A stretch of 64,000 nucleotides of DNA, taken from positions 62,001 to 126,000 of the forward strand of contig NZ_FZMZ01000006.1 in NCBI RefSeq assembly GCF_900187325.1. The letters are read 5' to 3'. Positions 57,220-64,000 of the stretch are shown here, piece after piece. The translations under genes and the position numbers were made by a program. The notes beneath the pieces are model-generated. The model searched no databases and was not told the DNA's origin. It was given only the letters and a program-made list of their open reading frames with translations. The DNA is from Virgibacillus ndiopensis (GTDB lineage: Bacteria > Bacillota > Bacilli > Bacillales > Amphibacillaceae). How positions within the stretch are numbered: position 1 is the stretch's first letter; every line of letters starts with the position of its first letter.

Positions 57220-58239
57220 ATGAGAGCTGGACTGAAATGGATGTTTTTAATTATTGGTACAACAATAGGGGCTGGGTATGCATCAGGAAGAGAACTATGG
57301 CAATTTTTTGGGCATGAAAGTGGACTGGCTATCCTTTTATTCGCAGTGTTCTTTTCAATGTCGTGCTTTGTTATTATGAAAATTAGCTTTCAAAGGAAGT
57401 CAACTGATTATTTACCTGTTCTTAGGGATATTGTTGGAAATAAATTAACAGGTATCTATGATGTTATGATTTTTTTATATTTATTTACGACAACAGTTGT
57501 TATGCTTGCAGGAAGCGGTGCAACTGGACAGGCGTTTAATATCTCTTATTGGTGGGGTGTACTCGTTATTGTAATTGCACTTATCCTATTGTTCTCAAAA
57601 GATATAAGCGGAATTTTATCGATGAATCAATTTATTTTACCGTTGTTACTTAGTGGTCTTATCTATATATTATTGTTATTTACGTTTGACCAAAAACTAC
57701 CACTCTTTTCACATTGGCATGAACAGCGGAATTGGACTGCAGCCTTCCCGTTTACCGCTTTAAATATTTTGCCCTTAATTGCAGTATTAGGTGCGATTGG
57801 AAATAAAGTTCATTCCAAAACGGAAATATGGGTTGCTAGTTTAGGAAGCGGCTTGATTTTAGGAGGGATTTCCTATATATACAACAATAGTTTAATCCAA
57901 ATTGCTGATGAATTGCTCTTATATGAGATACCGTTATTTGCAATTTTAAAGGAATATCCGTTTCAAATGCTGATTTTTATGTCAATTCTACTTTGGTTTG
58001 CCATTTTTACAACAGCAGCATCAGGAATTATGGGAATTGTCACTAGACTTCAAAGTCATTGGAATATACCTTTATGGCTGTTGGTTTTATTAACCTTAAT
58101 GGTGATGGTTCCATTGACCACGGTAGGATTTTCTACTTTAATCACGTATATTTATCCAATTTATGGGCTATTAAATTTATATGTGTTAACGCGTTTACTA
58201 CTGTACCCTATTTGGAACAAACTGGATAAAAAGGTGTGA
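57220..58239 (+). CDS. YkvI-family membrane protein
   Basis: 339 aa, about ten membrane helices. The start FLIIGTTIGAGYASGRELWQFF is the YkvI signature, in a LeuT-like transporter fold. The substrate is unknown. GGAGGAA precedes the ATG. Its end overlaps the long reading frame of the next gene, whose real start is about 100 nt downstream. Confidence 0.85.
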   Translation: MRAGLKWMFLIIGTTIGAGYASGRELWQFFGHESGLAILLFAVFFSMSCFVIMKISFQRKSTDYLPVLRDIVGNKLTGIYDVMIFLYLFTTTVVMLAGSGATGQAFNISYWWGVLVIVIALILLFSKDISGILSMNQFILPLLLSGLIYILLLFTFDQKLPLFSHWHEQRNWTAAFPFTALNILPLIAVLGAIGNKVHSKTEIWVASLGSGLILGGISYIYNNSLIQIADELLLYEIPLFAILKEYPFQMLIFMSILLWFAIFTTAASGIMGIVTRLQSHWNIPLWLLVLLTLMVMVPLTTVGFSTLITYIYPIYGLLNLYVLTRLLLYPIWNKLDKKV

Positions 58240-58340
58240 GGAAAATAAATATACTCTTTTCTTTTAATAATCCATATATTGTTGTAAAATTTATTCATAT
58301 GTTAATCCATTACAAAATACTAGTTTTTGGAGGGTTTAAC

Positions 58341-59246
58341 TTGGATGCAATTGACAAATTATGGAATTATATTACAGGGAAAGATTTATGGATAGATATA
58401 GGTGAAGGCTTTCTTAGAGTAATTGTTATCATAATACTAGCTATGTTCGTTGTTCGTGTTGGTAAAAAGATTATTAATCGTATATTTCAAAATAAACAAC
58501 GTGGGCCATTTCAAATAACAGAACGCAGAGAAACTACTTTGAAAAAATTAGTCCAAAATATGTTGACCTATACGGTTTACTTTGCTGCGTTAATTATGAT
58601 TTTAGACAATGCATTGGGATTTAATGTTGGAGCACTGCTGGCCGGTGCTGGTGTCGCTGGTTTGGCCATCGGTTTTGGTGCCCAAAATTTAGTTAAAGAT
58701 ATTATTTCTGGATTTTTTATCATTTTTGAAGATCAATTTTCGGTTGGAGATTATATTTTCACTTCAAATGCTGAAGGTACAGTGGAGGAGATTGGCATTC
58801 GAACAACCAAAATTAAAAGTTGGACAGGGGAGCAGCACGTTATTCCAAATGGCAATATCACACAGGTTACAAATTATTCTGTTCATAATGGTTTAGCCAT
58901 AATTGACATAAATGTTCCATATGAGAGTGATATCGTAGCGGCAGAGAGAATTATTAATGAGATGGCGCGGGAACTTCCTGGTAAATATGAGCAGATTGTC
59001 AGTGTCCCTGAAATTATCGGAATTGAGACATTAGGGTTATCTCATTATGTAATTCGTGTAACTGCTGAAACGCTTCCTGTATATCAATGGGCAGGTGCCA
59101 GAGTCATTCGAAGAGAAGTAAAAGAGAGACTTTATAAAGAAGGTATTGAAATTCCATCACCACGCCTTGTTATGTATTCACGTAATGAAAATCCAACTGC
59201 ATTAGAAGTAGAAGATTTCCAGGATAGGGATCAGGAGAGAGAATAG
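58341..59246 (+). CDS. MscS-family small-conductance mechanosensitive channel (YkuT-like)
   Basis: 301 aa from TTG 58341, with GGAGGG 6 nt upstream; the in-frame upstream start adds an unsupported 35 residues. Three membrane helices come first. The pore-lining TM3 is NVGALLAGAGVAGLAIGFGAQNLVKDIISGFFI, then an MscS beta domain (GDYIFTSNAEGTVEEIGIRTTKI) and an alpha/beta C-terminal part. It releases solutes on hypo-osmotic shock. Confidence 0.9.
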   Translation: MDAIDKLWNYITGKDLWIDIGEGFLRVIVIIILAMFVVRVGKKIINRIFQNKQRGPFQITERRETTLKKLVQNMLTYTVYFAALIMILDNALGFNVGALLAGAGVAGLAIGFGAQNLVKDIISGFFIIFEDQFSVGDYIFTSNAEGTVEEIGIRTTKIKSWTGEQHVIPNGNITQVTNYSVHNGLAIIDINVPYESDIVAAERIINEMARELPGKYEQIVSVPEIIGIETLGLSHYVIRVTAETLPVYQWAGARVIRREVKERLYKEGIEIPSPRLVMYSRNENPTALEVEDFQDRDQERE

Positions 59247-59264
59247 AAAGAGGGGGTATTATTT

Positions 59265-59462
59265 ATGGGAGACAAACAGTTTGCTCTAAATGATGTAGTT
59301 CAAATGAAAAAGCAGCATCCATGTGGAGAGAATCGGTGGAAAATAATTCGCATGGGCATGGATATTCGGATTAAATGCCTGGGCTGTGACCATAGTGTAC
59401 TTATTCCTCGAAAAGAGTTTACGAAAAAGATGAAAAAGGTTCTAGAAAAGACAGAAGAATAA
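59265..59462 (+). CDS. yyzM: DUF951-family protein (YyzM)
   Basis: 65 aa. FALNDVVQMKKQHPCGENRWKI and the CxxC in KCLGCDHSV match DUF951, a small zinc-ribbon-like family. It is linked to ychF in Bacillus, as here. The function is unknown. Starts 18 nt after the MscS gene with an AGAGGGGG site. Confidence 0.9.
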   Translation: MGDKQFALNDVVQMKKQHPCGENRWKIIRMGMDIRIKCLGCDHSVLIPRKEFTKKMKKVLEKTEE

Positions 59463-59544
59463 AATGGAAAATTATTTTCTTACCAATATTAAACTAATTT
59501 GTTAGGATTAATAGATAGAAAAAATTTATTTTCTACTTACGAAT

Positions 59545-59588
59545 TGCAAAAATAGGCATGAAAACTTGCTTATTTTTGCTTTTTCTTT
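59545..59588 (+). terminator. Terminator after DUF951
   Basis: GCAAAAATA (59547-59555) pairs with TATTTTTGC (59572-59580), then TTTTCTTT. Confidence 0.7.
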
Positions 59589-59590
59589 AC

Positions 59591-59618
59591 TTGTCAATTT
59601 GTGAGCTTGTATTATAAT
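59591..59618 (+). promoter_or_regulatory. ychF promoter
   Basis: TTGTCA (59591-59596), 16-bp spacer, TATAAT (59613-59618). Confidence 0.65.
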
Positions 59619-59669
59619 TGGTAAGACGAACGCGTTCAGATGAATGAATCCTTAAGGAGTGAAAGTTTA

Positions 59670-60770
59670 ATGTCTCTTACAGCAGGAATTGTCGGTCTTC
59701 CGAATGTTGGGAAATCAACATTATTTAATGCAATTACACAAGCGGGTGCAGAAGCAGCAAACTATCCATTTGCTACAATTGACCCAAATGTTGGGATTGT
59801 AGAAGTACCGGACAACCGCTTAAATAAATTAACAGAATTAGTAAAACCGAAAAAAACAGTACCAACAGCATTTGAATTTACCGATATCGCAGGTATTGTG
59901 AAAGGTGCTAGTAAAGGGGAAGGATTGGGGAACCAATTTCTATCTCATATTCGCCAGGTTGATGCGATTTGCCAAGTTGTACGTTGTTTTGTAGACGAGA
60001 ATATTACACATGTATCAGGCAAAATTGATCCAATTGATGATATTGAAATCATCAATTTAGAGTTAATTTTAGCTGACTTAGAAACTGTTAATAAACGTTT
60101 TCAACGAGTTGAAAAGCTAGCAAGACAAAAAGATAAAGAAGCTGTAGCGGAGTTTGATGTACTTGTAAAATTGAAAGAGGGTCTTGAAGAAGAAAAACCT
60201 GCAAGAGCTTTAGATTTTACTGAAGAACAGTGGAAAGTTGTAAAAGGTCTACATTTATTAACAAGCAAGCCAACACTATATGTGGCAAACGTTAGTGAGG
60301 AAGAAATTGCAAACCCCGATACCAACGAAAACGTGCAAAAGGTAAGGGAACGTGCAGCAAAGGAAAATGCAGAAGTAATCGTAGTTTGTGCTAAAATTGA
60401 GGAAGAAATTGCTGAACTTGATCAAGAGGAAAAGGAAATGTTTTTAGAGGATCTCGGAATTTCTGAATCTGGTCTCGACAAGCTTATTAAGGCATCCTAT
60501 AATCTTTTAGGTTTAGCAACATATTTTACAGCTGGTGAACAAGAAGTACGTGCCTGGACCTTCCATAAAGGAATAAAGGCACCACAAGCAGCGGGTATCA
60601 TTCATACAGACTTTGAGCGAGGGTTTATTCGTGCTGAGACAGTTTCATATGAAGACCTTGTCAATGCAGGTACAATGGGCAAAGCCCGTGAAAATGGTAA
60701 AGTTCGATTAGAGGGGAAGGAATATATCGTAAAAGATGGAGATGTTATTCATTTCCGGTTTAACGTATAA
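59670..60770 (+). CDS. ychF: Redox-regulated ATPase YchF
   Basis: 366 aa, the exact family length, from ATG 59670 with AAGGAG upstream. G1 GLPNVGKST (9-17), a coiled-coil insert (KRFQRVEKLARQKDKE) and a TGS domain at the end (VRAWTFHKGIKAPQAAGIIHTD) are present. It is an Obg-family protein that prefers ATP and binds ribosomes. It is followed by rpsF-ssb-rpsR, as in Bacillus. Confidence 0.97.
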   Translation: MSLTAGIVGLPNVGKSTLFNAITQAGAEAANYPFATIDPNVGIVEVPDNRLNKLTELVKPKKTVPTAFEFTDIAGIVKGASKGEGLGNQFLSHIRQVDAICQVVRCFVDENITHVSGKIDPIDDIEIINLELILADLETVNKRFQRVEKLARQKDKEAVAEFDVLVKLKEGLEEEKPARALDFTEEQWKVVKGLHLLTSKPTLYVANVSEEEIANPDTNENVQKVRERAAKENAEVIVVCAKIEEEIAELDQEEKEMFLEDLGISESGLDKLIKASYNLLGLATYFTAGEQEVRAWTFHKGIKAPQAAGIIHTDFERGFIRAETVSYEDLVNAGTMGKARENGKVRLEGKEYIVKDGDVIHFRFNV

Positions 60771-60830
60771 TTTATTGCGATACTGTATTTTAGAATTAAT
60801 TATTAACGTAAAGAAGGATCTCTCGAAATG

Positions 60831-60859
60831 TTGTTTTTTTATAAATGATTTGGTATAAT
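60831..60859 (+). promoter_or_regulatory. rpsF promoter
   Basis: TTGTTT (60831-60836), 17-bp spacer, TATAAT (60854-60859). Confidence 0.65.
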
Positions 60860-60893
60860 ACACTATTGTGAGTAATTACTAACGAATTACTCC

Positions 60894-60945
60894 TTGCTCC
60901 TTTCGAGAAAAGCTTATTGCTTGTCAATAAAAAGGAGCCGCTAAG
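60894..60945 (+). promoter_or_regulatory. S6:S18-type autoregulatory leader of rpsF
   Basis: GCTCCTTT (60896-60903) pairs with AAAGGAGC (60931-60938). An inner hairpin TTATTG/CAATAA abuts it, and a CCG (60938-60940) stands at the junction, as in the described rpsF leader bound by the S6-S18 complex. Confidence 0.5.
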
Positions 60946-60965
60946 ACCAAAAGGAGGTGTAACGG

Positions 60966-61256
60966 ATGAGAAAATACGAAATCATGTATATCATCCGCCC
61001 AGACATGGAAGAGGAAGCGAAAACCGCTTTAATGGAGCGTTTCCATAAAATCTTAACTGATAATGGCGCGGAGATTACTAAAGTTGACGAAAAAGGCAAG
61101 AAACGTCTTGCTTATGAAATTGAAGACTATCGTGATGGATACTATGTAGTTGTTAATTTCACTAGTGGTGAAGAAGCAGTTAACGAATTTGACCGCCTAG
61201 CGAAATTCTCAGACGATATTATTCGTCATATGGCAATTCGAGAAGAAGATCAATAA
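60966..61256 (+). CDS. rpsF: Ribosomal protein bS6
   Basis: 96 aa. [22 protein letters not shown] and [20 protein letters not shown] are characteristic. It pairs with S18 on the small subunit. AGGAGGTG precedes the ATG. First gene of rpsF-ssb-rpsR. Confidence 0.98.
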   Translation: MRKYEIMYIIRPDMEEEAKTALMERFHKILTDNGAEITKVDEKGKKRLAYEIEDYRDGYYVVVNFTSGEEAVNEFDRLAKFSDDIIRHMAIREEDQ

Positions 61257-61271
61257 TAAGGGGTGGTTCTG

Positions 61272-61736
61272 ATGTTGAATCGAGTCGTACTTGTCGGCAG
61301 ATTAACGAAGGATCCGGATTTACGTTATACACCAAACGGAGTGGCAGTAGCCAATTTTACGTTAGCTGTTAATCGTCCATTTTCTAATCAACAAGGAAAT
61401 CGTGAAGCTGATTTCATTAACTGTGTTGTGTGGCGTAGACCAGCTGAAAACCTTGCTAACTACATGAGTAAGGGTAGTATGGTAGGTGTAGACGGCCGTG
61501 TTCAAACGCGTACTTTTGAAGGACAAGATGGTAAAACAGTATATGTTACAGAAATTGTAGCAGATAGTGTACAGTTTTTAGAAACAAAAGGATCTTCTCA
61601 GAATAAAAGCCAAGGGTCATCTGGCTTTCAACCGAATCAGAATCAAAACCAAAACAGACCAATACAAAACGAAGAGGACCCGTTTAAAAATAACGGTCAG
61701 CCTATCGATATATCAGACGATGATTTACCATTCTAA
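61272..61736 (+). CDS. ssb: Single-stranded DNA-binding protein
   Basis: 154 aa from ATG 61272 (GGGGTGG upstream; the GTG at 61263 overlaps it). The OB fold [23 protein letters not shown] is followed by a Q/N-rich linker and the acidic protein-docking tip DISDDDLPF. It covers ssDNA in replication and repair. Confidence 0.97.
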   Translation: MLNRVVLVGRLTKDPDLRYTPNGVAVANFTLAVNRPFSNQQGNREADFINCVVWRRPAENLANYMSKGSMVGVDGRVQTRTFEGQDGKTVYVTEIVADSVQFLETKGSSQNKSQGSSGFQPNQNQNQNRPIQNEEDPFKNNGQPIDISDDDLPF

Positions 61737-61743
61737 AGAGGTT

Positions 61744-61885
61744 GTTCAAAAGGTCAACAAATAATAAACGGTGAATTTCTTCGTTGGCTGGGCTTACCGG
61801 TTCTCATGTAGCTTTTGCCTACTCTCCGGCCCTCAAGCCTACGCCGCCTCGAACTTCTTGTTTCTAATTTGCCAACCTTTTGAAC
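61744..61885. repeat. Intergenic hairpin element (family B) between ssb and rpsR
   Basis: About 142 bp framed by perfect 11-bp inverted ends GTTCAAAAGGT / ACCTTTTGAAC. The interior is GC-rich, with CTTCGTTGGCTGGGC, GTAGCTTTTGCCTAC and CTACGCCGCCTCGAA blocks. It differs from family A and lies inside the ribosomal operon. Confidence 0.7.
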
Positions 61886-61912
61886 CCACATTTAAAAAAA
61901 GGAGGGGTATTC

Positions 61913-62143
61913 ATGGCAGCTCGTCGCGGACGTGCAAAGCGTCGTAAAGTGTGTTACTTCACAGCGAACGGAATTACACACATCGATTATAAAGATGTTG
62001 ATTTACTAAGACGTTTCATTTCAGAACGTGGAAAGATTCTTCCACGTCGTGTAACTGGAACTTCTGCTAAATATCAACGTAAACTTACAGTAGCAATAAA
62101 ACGTGCTCGTACAATGGCACTATTGCCTTACGTATCTGAGTAA
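61913..62143 (+). CDS. rpsR: Ribosomal protein bS18
   Basis: 76 aa from ATG 61913, with GGAGGGG upstream; the longer frame starting at 61880 lacks support. [20 protein letters not shown] and [22 protein letters not shown] are typical. Last gene of the operon. Confidence 0.98.
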   Translation: MAARRGRAKRRKVCYFTANGITHIDYKDVDLLRRFISERGKILPRRVTGTSAKYQRKLTVAIKRARTMALLPYVSE

Positions 62144-62146
62144 TAA

Positions 62147-62204
62147 AATTACCTCTAATTTTGTGCAAGAGAATTGTTCTCTTTATAAAATTAGAGGTTT
62201 TTTA
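62147..62204 (+). terminator. rpsF-ssb-rpsR terminator
   Basis: ACCTCTAATTTT pairs with AAAATTAGAGGT, with an inner AAGAGAA/TTCTCTT stem, and ends in TTTTTT. Confidence 0.92.
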
Positions 62205-62259
62205 TGTTTTAAATACTTCAGTCCATACGTCGCTAATATTTGTTTTTTGCTTTTCCAAT

Positions 62260-62928
62260 TTATTCAATTGGAAAGTGCACAGTTTTTATATGTCTAAAGT
62301 TTAATATCTTACTTTTATCCCGTGCTGTGACTAACTCAATCATTTTATCTTCTATTTGTTCGAATTTTCCAATTTTGCTTGTGGATTCTCCTAAATCAAA
62401 TACGACAATTTTTCCTACCCGTTTTTTTAATTGTTCCTCAAAGCTACGCGCCAGTGTAATTTGAGTGGGTTTTACAGGTAGTCTTTGCTCGTTTAGTGCA
62501 TAAGGGGTTTGATTTGGATTGTAGGGAATTAAGGCTTTAAGATGATTTAATGAAATGAACATTGTTTTAAATACTGGGGAATAAAAAACAAAATAATCAT
62601 TTAAAATACTTGTTATATATCCGTGAATTGCCCTGTTTTTTATAACATGTATTTCTACAAATGTACCTTTTGCACTATTTAATATTTTTCGAAGTGATAT
62701 TTCTTCTGACCCTTCAAATGGAGTGTTTTCCGGTTTCTCAATATCTTCGTCCGGATCTAGGTTAAGCGAAACATTTTGTATATGTTGAAAGGGGATATAT
62801 ACATAATCCTCACCATTGTAAATAACCACTAGTTCAGACCCTATATCGATTAGCATTCCATTATAAACAACTCCACCGGATATCAAAATCGTAACGTCAT
62901 TACCTAAGAACTGGTTTAACAATCTCAT
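62260..62928 (-). CDS. Protein with Sm-like beta motifs, unknown function
   Basis: 222 aa. The N-terminal part (MRLLNQFLGNDVTILISGGV..GMLIDIGSELVVIY) reads like an LSm/DUF2642-type strand pattern. A similar one recurs (GTFVEIHVIKNRAIHGYITSILNDYFVFY) in the middle, and a third weaker one near the end (GKIVVFDLGESTSKIGKFEQIEDKMIELV). Similar layouts occur in spore-coat-associated proteins, but I cannot name the gene. AGGAGG lies 13 nt before the ATG. It begins 20 nt after the truncated transporter gene on the same strand, so they form an operon. Confidence 0.6.
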   Translation of the reverse strand: MRLLNQFLGNDVTILISGGVVYNGMLIDIGSELVVIYNGEDYVYIPFQHIQNVSLNLDPDEDIEKPENTPFEGSEEISLRKILNSAKGTFVEIHVIKNRAIHGYITSILNDYFVFYSPVFKTMFISLNHLKALIPYNPNQTPYALNEQRLPVKPTQITLARSFEEQLKKRVGKIVVFDLGESTSKIGKFEQIEDKMIELVTARDKSKILNFRHIKTVHFPIE

Positions 62929-62948
62929 TTTCTATACATAACCTCCTT

Positions 62949-64000
62949 TTAAAAAAATAACCAATTTGTCCATAGATATAAGCTCAAAAGGCTTATAATC
63001 AATCCTATTGGAATAACCATAATGGTTACTTTAAAATATTGTCCCCATGTGATAGGAATTTTGTTCTTTTTCAAAATGAACATCCAAAGGAGGGTTGCCA
63101 AGGTACCTACAGGTGTTAAGAGAGCTCCAATATCACTGCCAATTACATTTGCGAGGTAGGCAACTTGTAAAGTATCTATATCCAAATTCATTTCTGTAAG
63201 TGACAGTGTTCCAATCATAACTGCTGGTAGGTTATTAAATATATTTGAGAGAAATGTTAACAAAGTGCCCATTATAGCTATTGCATTTAAATGACTACTC
63301 GCAACCAAACTGTGCAGATGTTCAAATAATACCGTATTAAATCCTACATTTTTAAGTCCATATACGAGAACGTACATGCTAAACGCAAAAATGAGAATGT
63401 GCCAAGGTGTCTTTTTAATAATATCCCTAATACCTTTTTGATAACGAAACCACCTGATTCCGATCAATAAAACTGCACCGACTATAGCAATCCACTCTAA
63501 CGGTATACCAAACGTGGTTAAGGAGAAGAAGCCTACTCTGATAAGAACGACAATCGATATACATATTTTAAACATGGTCCAATCATATTCTGGTTTATCT
63601 GTACTAGTTTGAGAGAATGGGTGCTGGAATATAGGTTTTTCATTCATATCAAATGGTATATTTTGATATTCAATCTTTTTTGGTATGTCTTGTTTGAAGT
63701 ATAGGAATAGAAGAATTGCGATAGTTAAGATACCTATCATAGAGGGAACAAACATCATTTCTACGTAACTATTTAATTCCAGTCCTACTATTTTTAATGC
63801 AATTAGATTTGAAATATTACTAACTGCAATTGGAGCACTTGCTGCCGTCGCAATTATCGCTCCTGATAACAGATACGCAATTTTTTGGTGAGGCTTTAAT
63901 TTAATCATATTTAATACTCGGATGATGATAGGAGTTGTAATTAAAATGCTGCCATCATTATTGAAAAACAGTGTCATTAAAAAGCATATCACGATAATAT
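62949..64000 (-). CDS. ArsB/NhaD-type transporter (5' end beyond the window)
   Basis: 350 codons are visible; the N-terminal third lies outside. FLMTLFFNNDGSILITTPIII, ASAPIAVSNISNLIALKIVG and FNNLPAVMIGTLSLTEM..NVIGSDIGALLTPVGTLATL match the transporter at 54688-56043 along its whole length. So the two genes are close paralogues from duplication. No arsenic genes are adjacent. The frame stays open to the window edge, and the GTG at 63992 is internal to the family alignment. Confidence 0.82.
   Translation of the reverse strand, partial: IIVICFLMTLFFNNDGSILITTPIIIRVLNMIKLKPHQKIAYLLSGAIIATAASAPIAVSNISNLIALKIVGLELNSYVEMMFVPSMIGILTIAILLFLYFKQDIPKKIEYQNIPFDMNEKPIFQHPFSQTSTDKPEYDWTMFKICISIVVLIRVGFFSLTTFGIPLEWIAIVGAVLLIGIRWFRYQKGIRDIIKKTPWHILIFAFSMYVLVYGLKNVGFNTVLFEHLHSLVASSHLNAIAIMGTLLTFLSNIFNNLPAVMIGTLSLTEMNLDIDTLQVAYLANVIGSDIGALLTPVGTLATLLWMFILKKNKIPITWGQYFKVTIMVIPIGLIISLLSLYLWTNWLFF

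Overview
The window is the replication-origin region of a low-GC Gram-positive, spore-forming member of the Bacillaceae. The dnaN-dnaA-oriC-rpmH-rnpA-yidC-jag-mnmE-mnmG-rsmG-noc-parA-parB order and the yaaA-recF-remB-gyrB-gyrA-yaaC-guaB-dacA-pdxS-pdxT-serS-tRNA-Ser-dck-dgk order are those of Bacillus. The presence of noc, yyaC and several T-box and S-box leaders agrees. Gene content suggests the halophilic/marine group (Oceanobacillus, Virgibacillus, Halobacillus and relatives); this is inference, because no rRNA is in the window. The strand given is the reverse of the usual dnaA-forward convention: dnaA reads leftward, so genes left of about 41.1 kb are mostly on the minus strand and genes to the right are mostly on the plus strand.

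Left part, 0-13 kb: a nitric-oxide defence pair (partial nsrR, hmp with NsrR-type operators), acsA with a consensus cre site, then a module of three cell-wall-type genes (a D-aspartate-ligase-like ATP-grasp enzyme, a divergent MurE paralogue and an aspartate/glutamate racemase) with a small unknown gene. Next comes an AT-rich accessory stretch with small membrane proteins, a lipoprotein and a frameshifted gene, ending at tRNA-Arg(CCT). The deoxynucleoside kinases dgk-dck follow.

12-24 kb: proC behind a proline T-box; tRNA-Ser(TGA); a methionine-uptake operon metN-metI-metQ plus an M20 amidohydrolase behind two tandem SAM-I riboswitches; a GlnR/TnrA-type controlled glnK-amtB operon; serS behind a serine T-box; and pdxS-pdxT.

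24-41 kb: dacA, guaB, yaaC, an EcsC-family protein, a degenerate HD-GYP protein, gyrA, gyrB, remB, recF, yaaA, dnaN and dnaA. oriC is bipartite: DnaA boxes lie on both sides of dnaA, and the dnaN side has six TAG/TAA trios.

41-64 kb: rpmH, rnpA, yidC, jag, a secreted M28 peptidase, mnmE, mnmG, rsmG, noc, parA, parB (with parS sites), a cysteine desulfurase-like protein, DUF554, an ArsB-type transporter, yyaC, a YkvI-type transporter, an MscS channel, DUF951, ychF, rpsF-ssb-rpsR, an Sm-like protein of unknown function and a second, truncated ArsB-type transporter.

Regulatory RNA is dense (two S-boxes, two T-boxes, an S6:S18-type leader). A family of roughly 110-bp imperfect hairpin elements with mutually complementary but variable ends is scattered between genes, often as head-to-head pairs. 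The most interesting candidate system is the racemase/MurE-paralogue/ATP-grasp module, which looks like a self-contained pathway for a D-amino-acid peptidoglycan cross-bridge.
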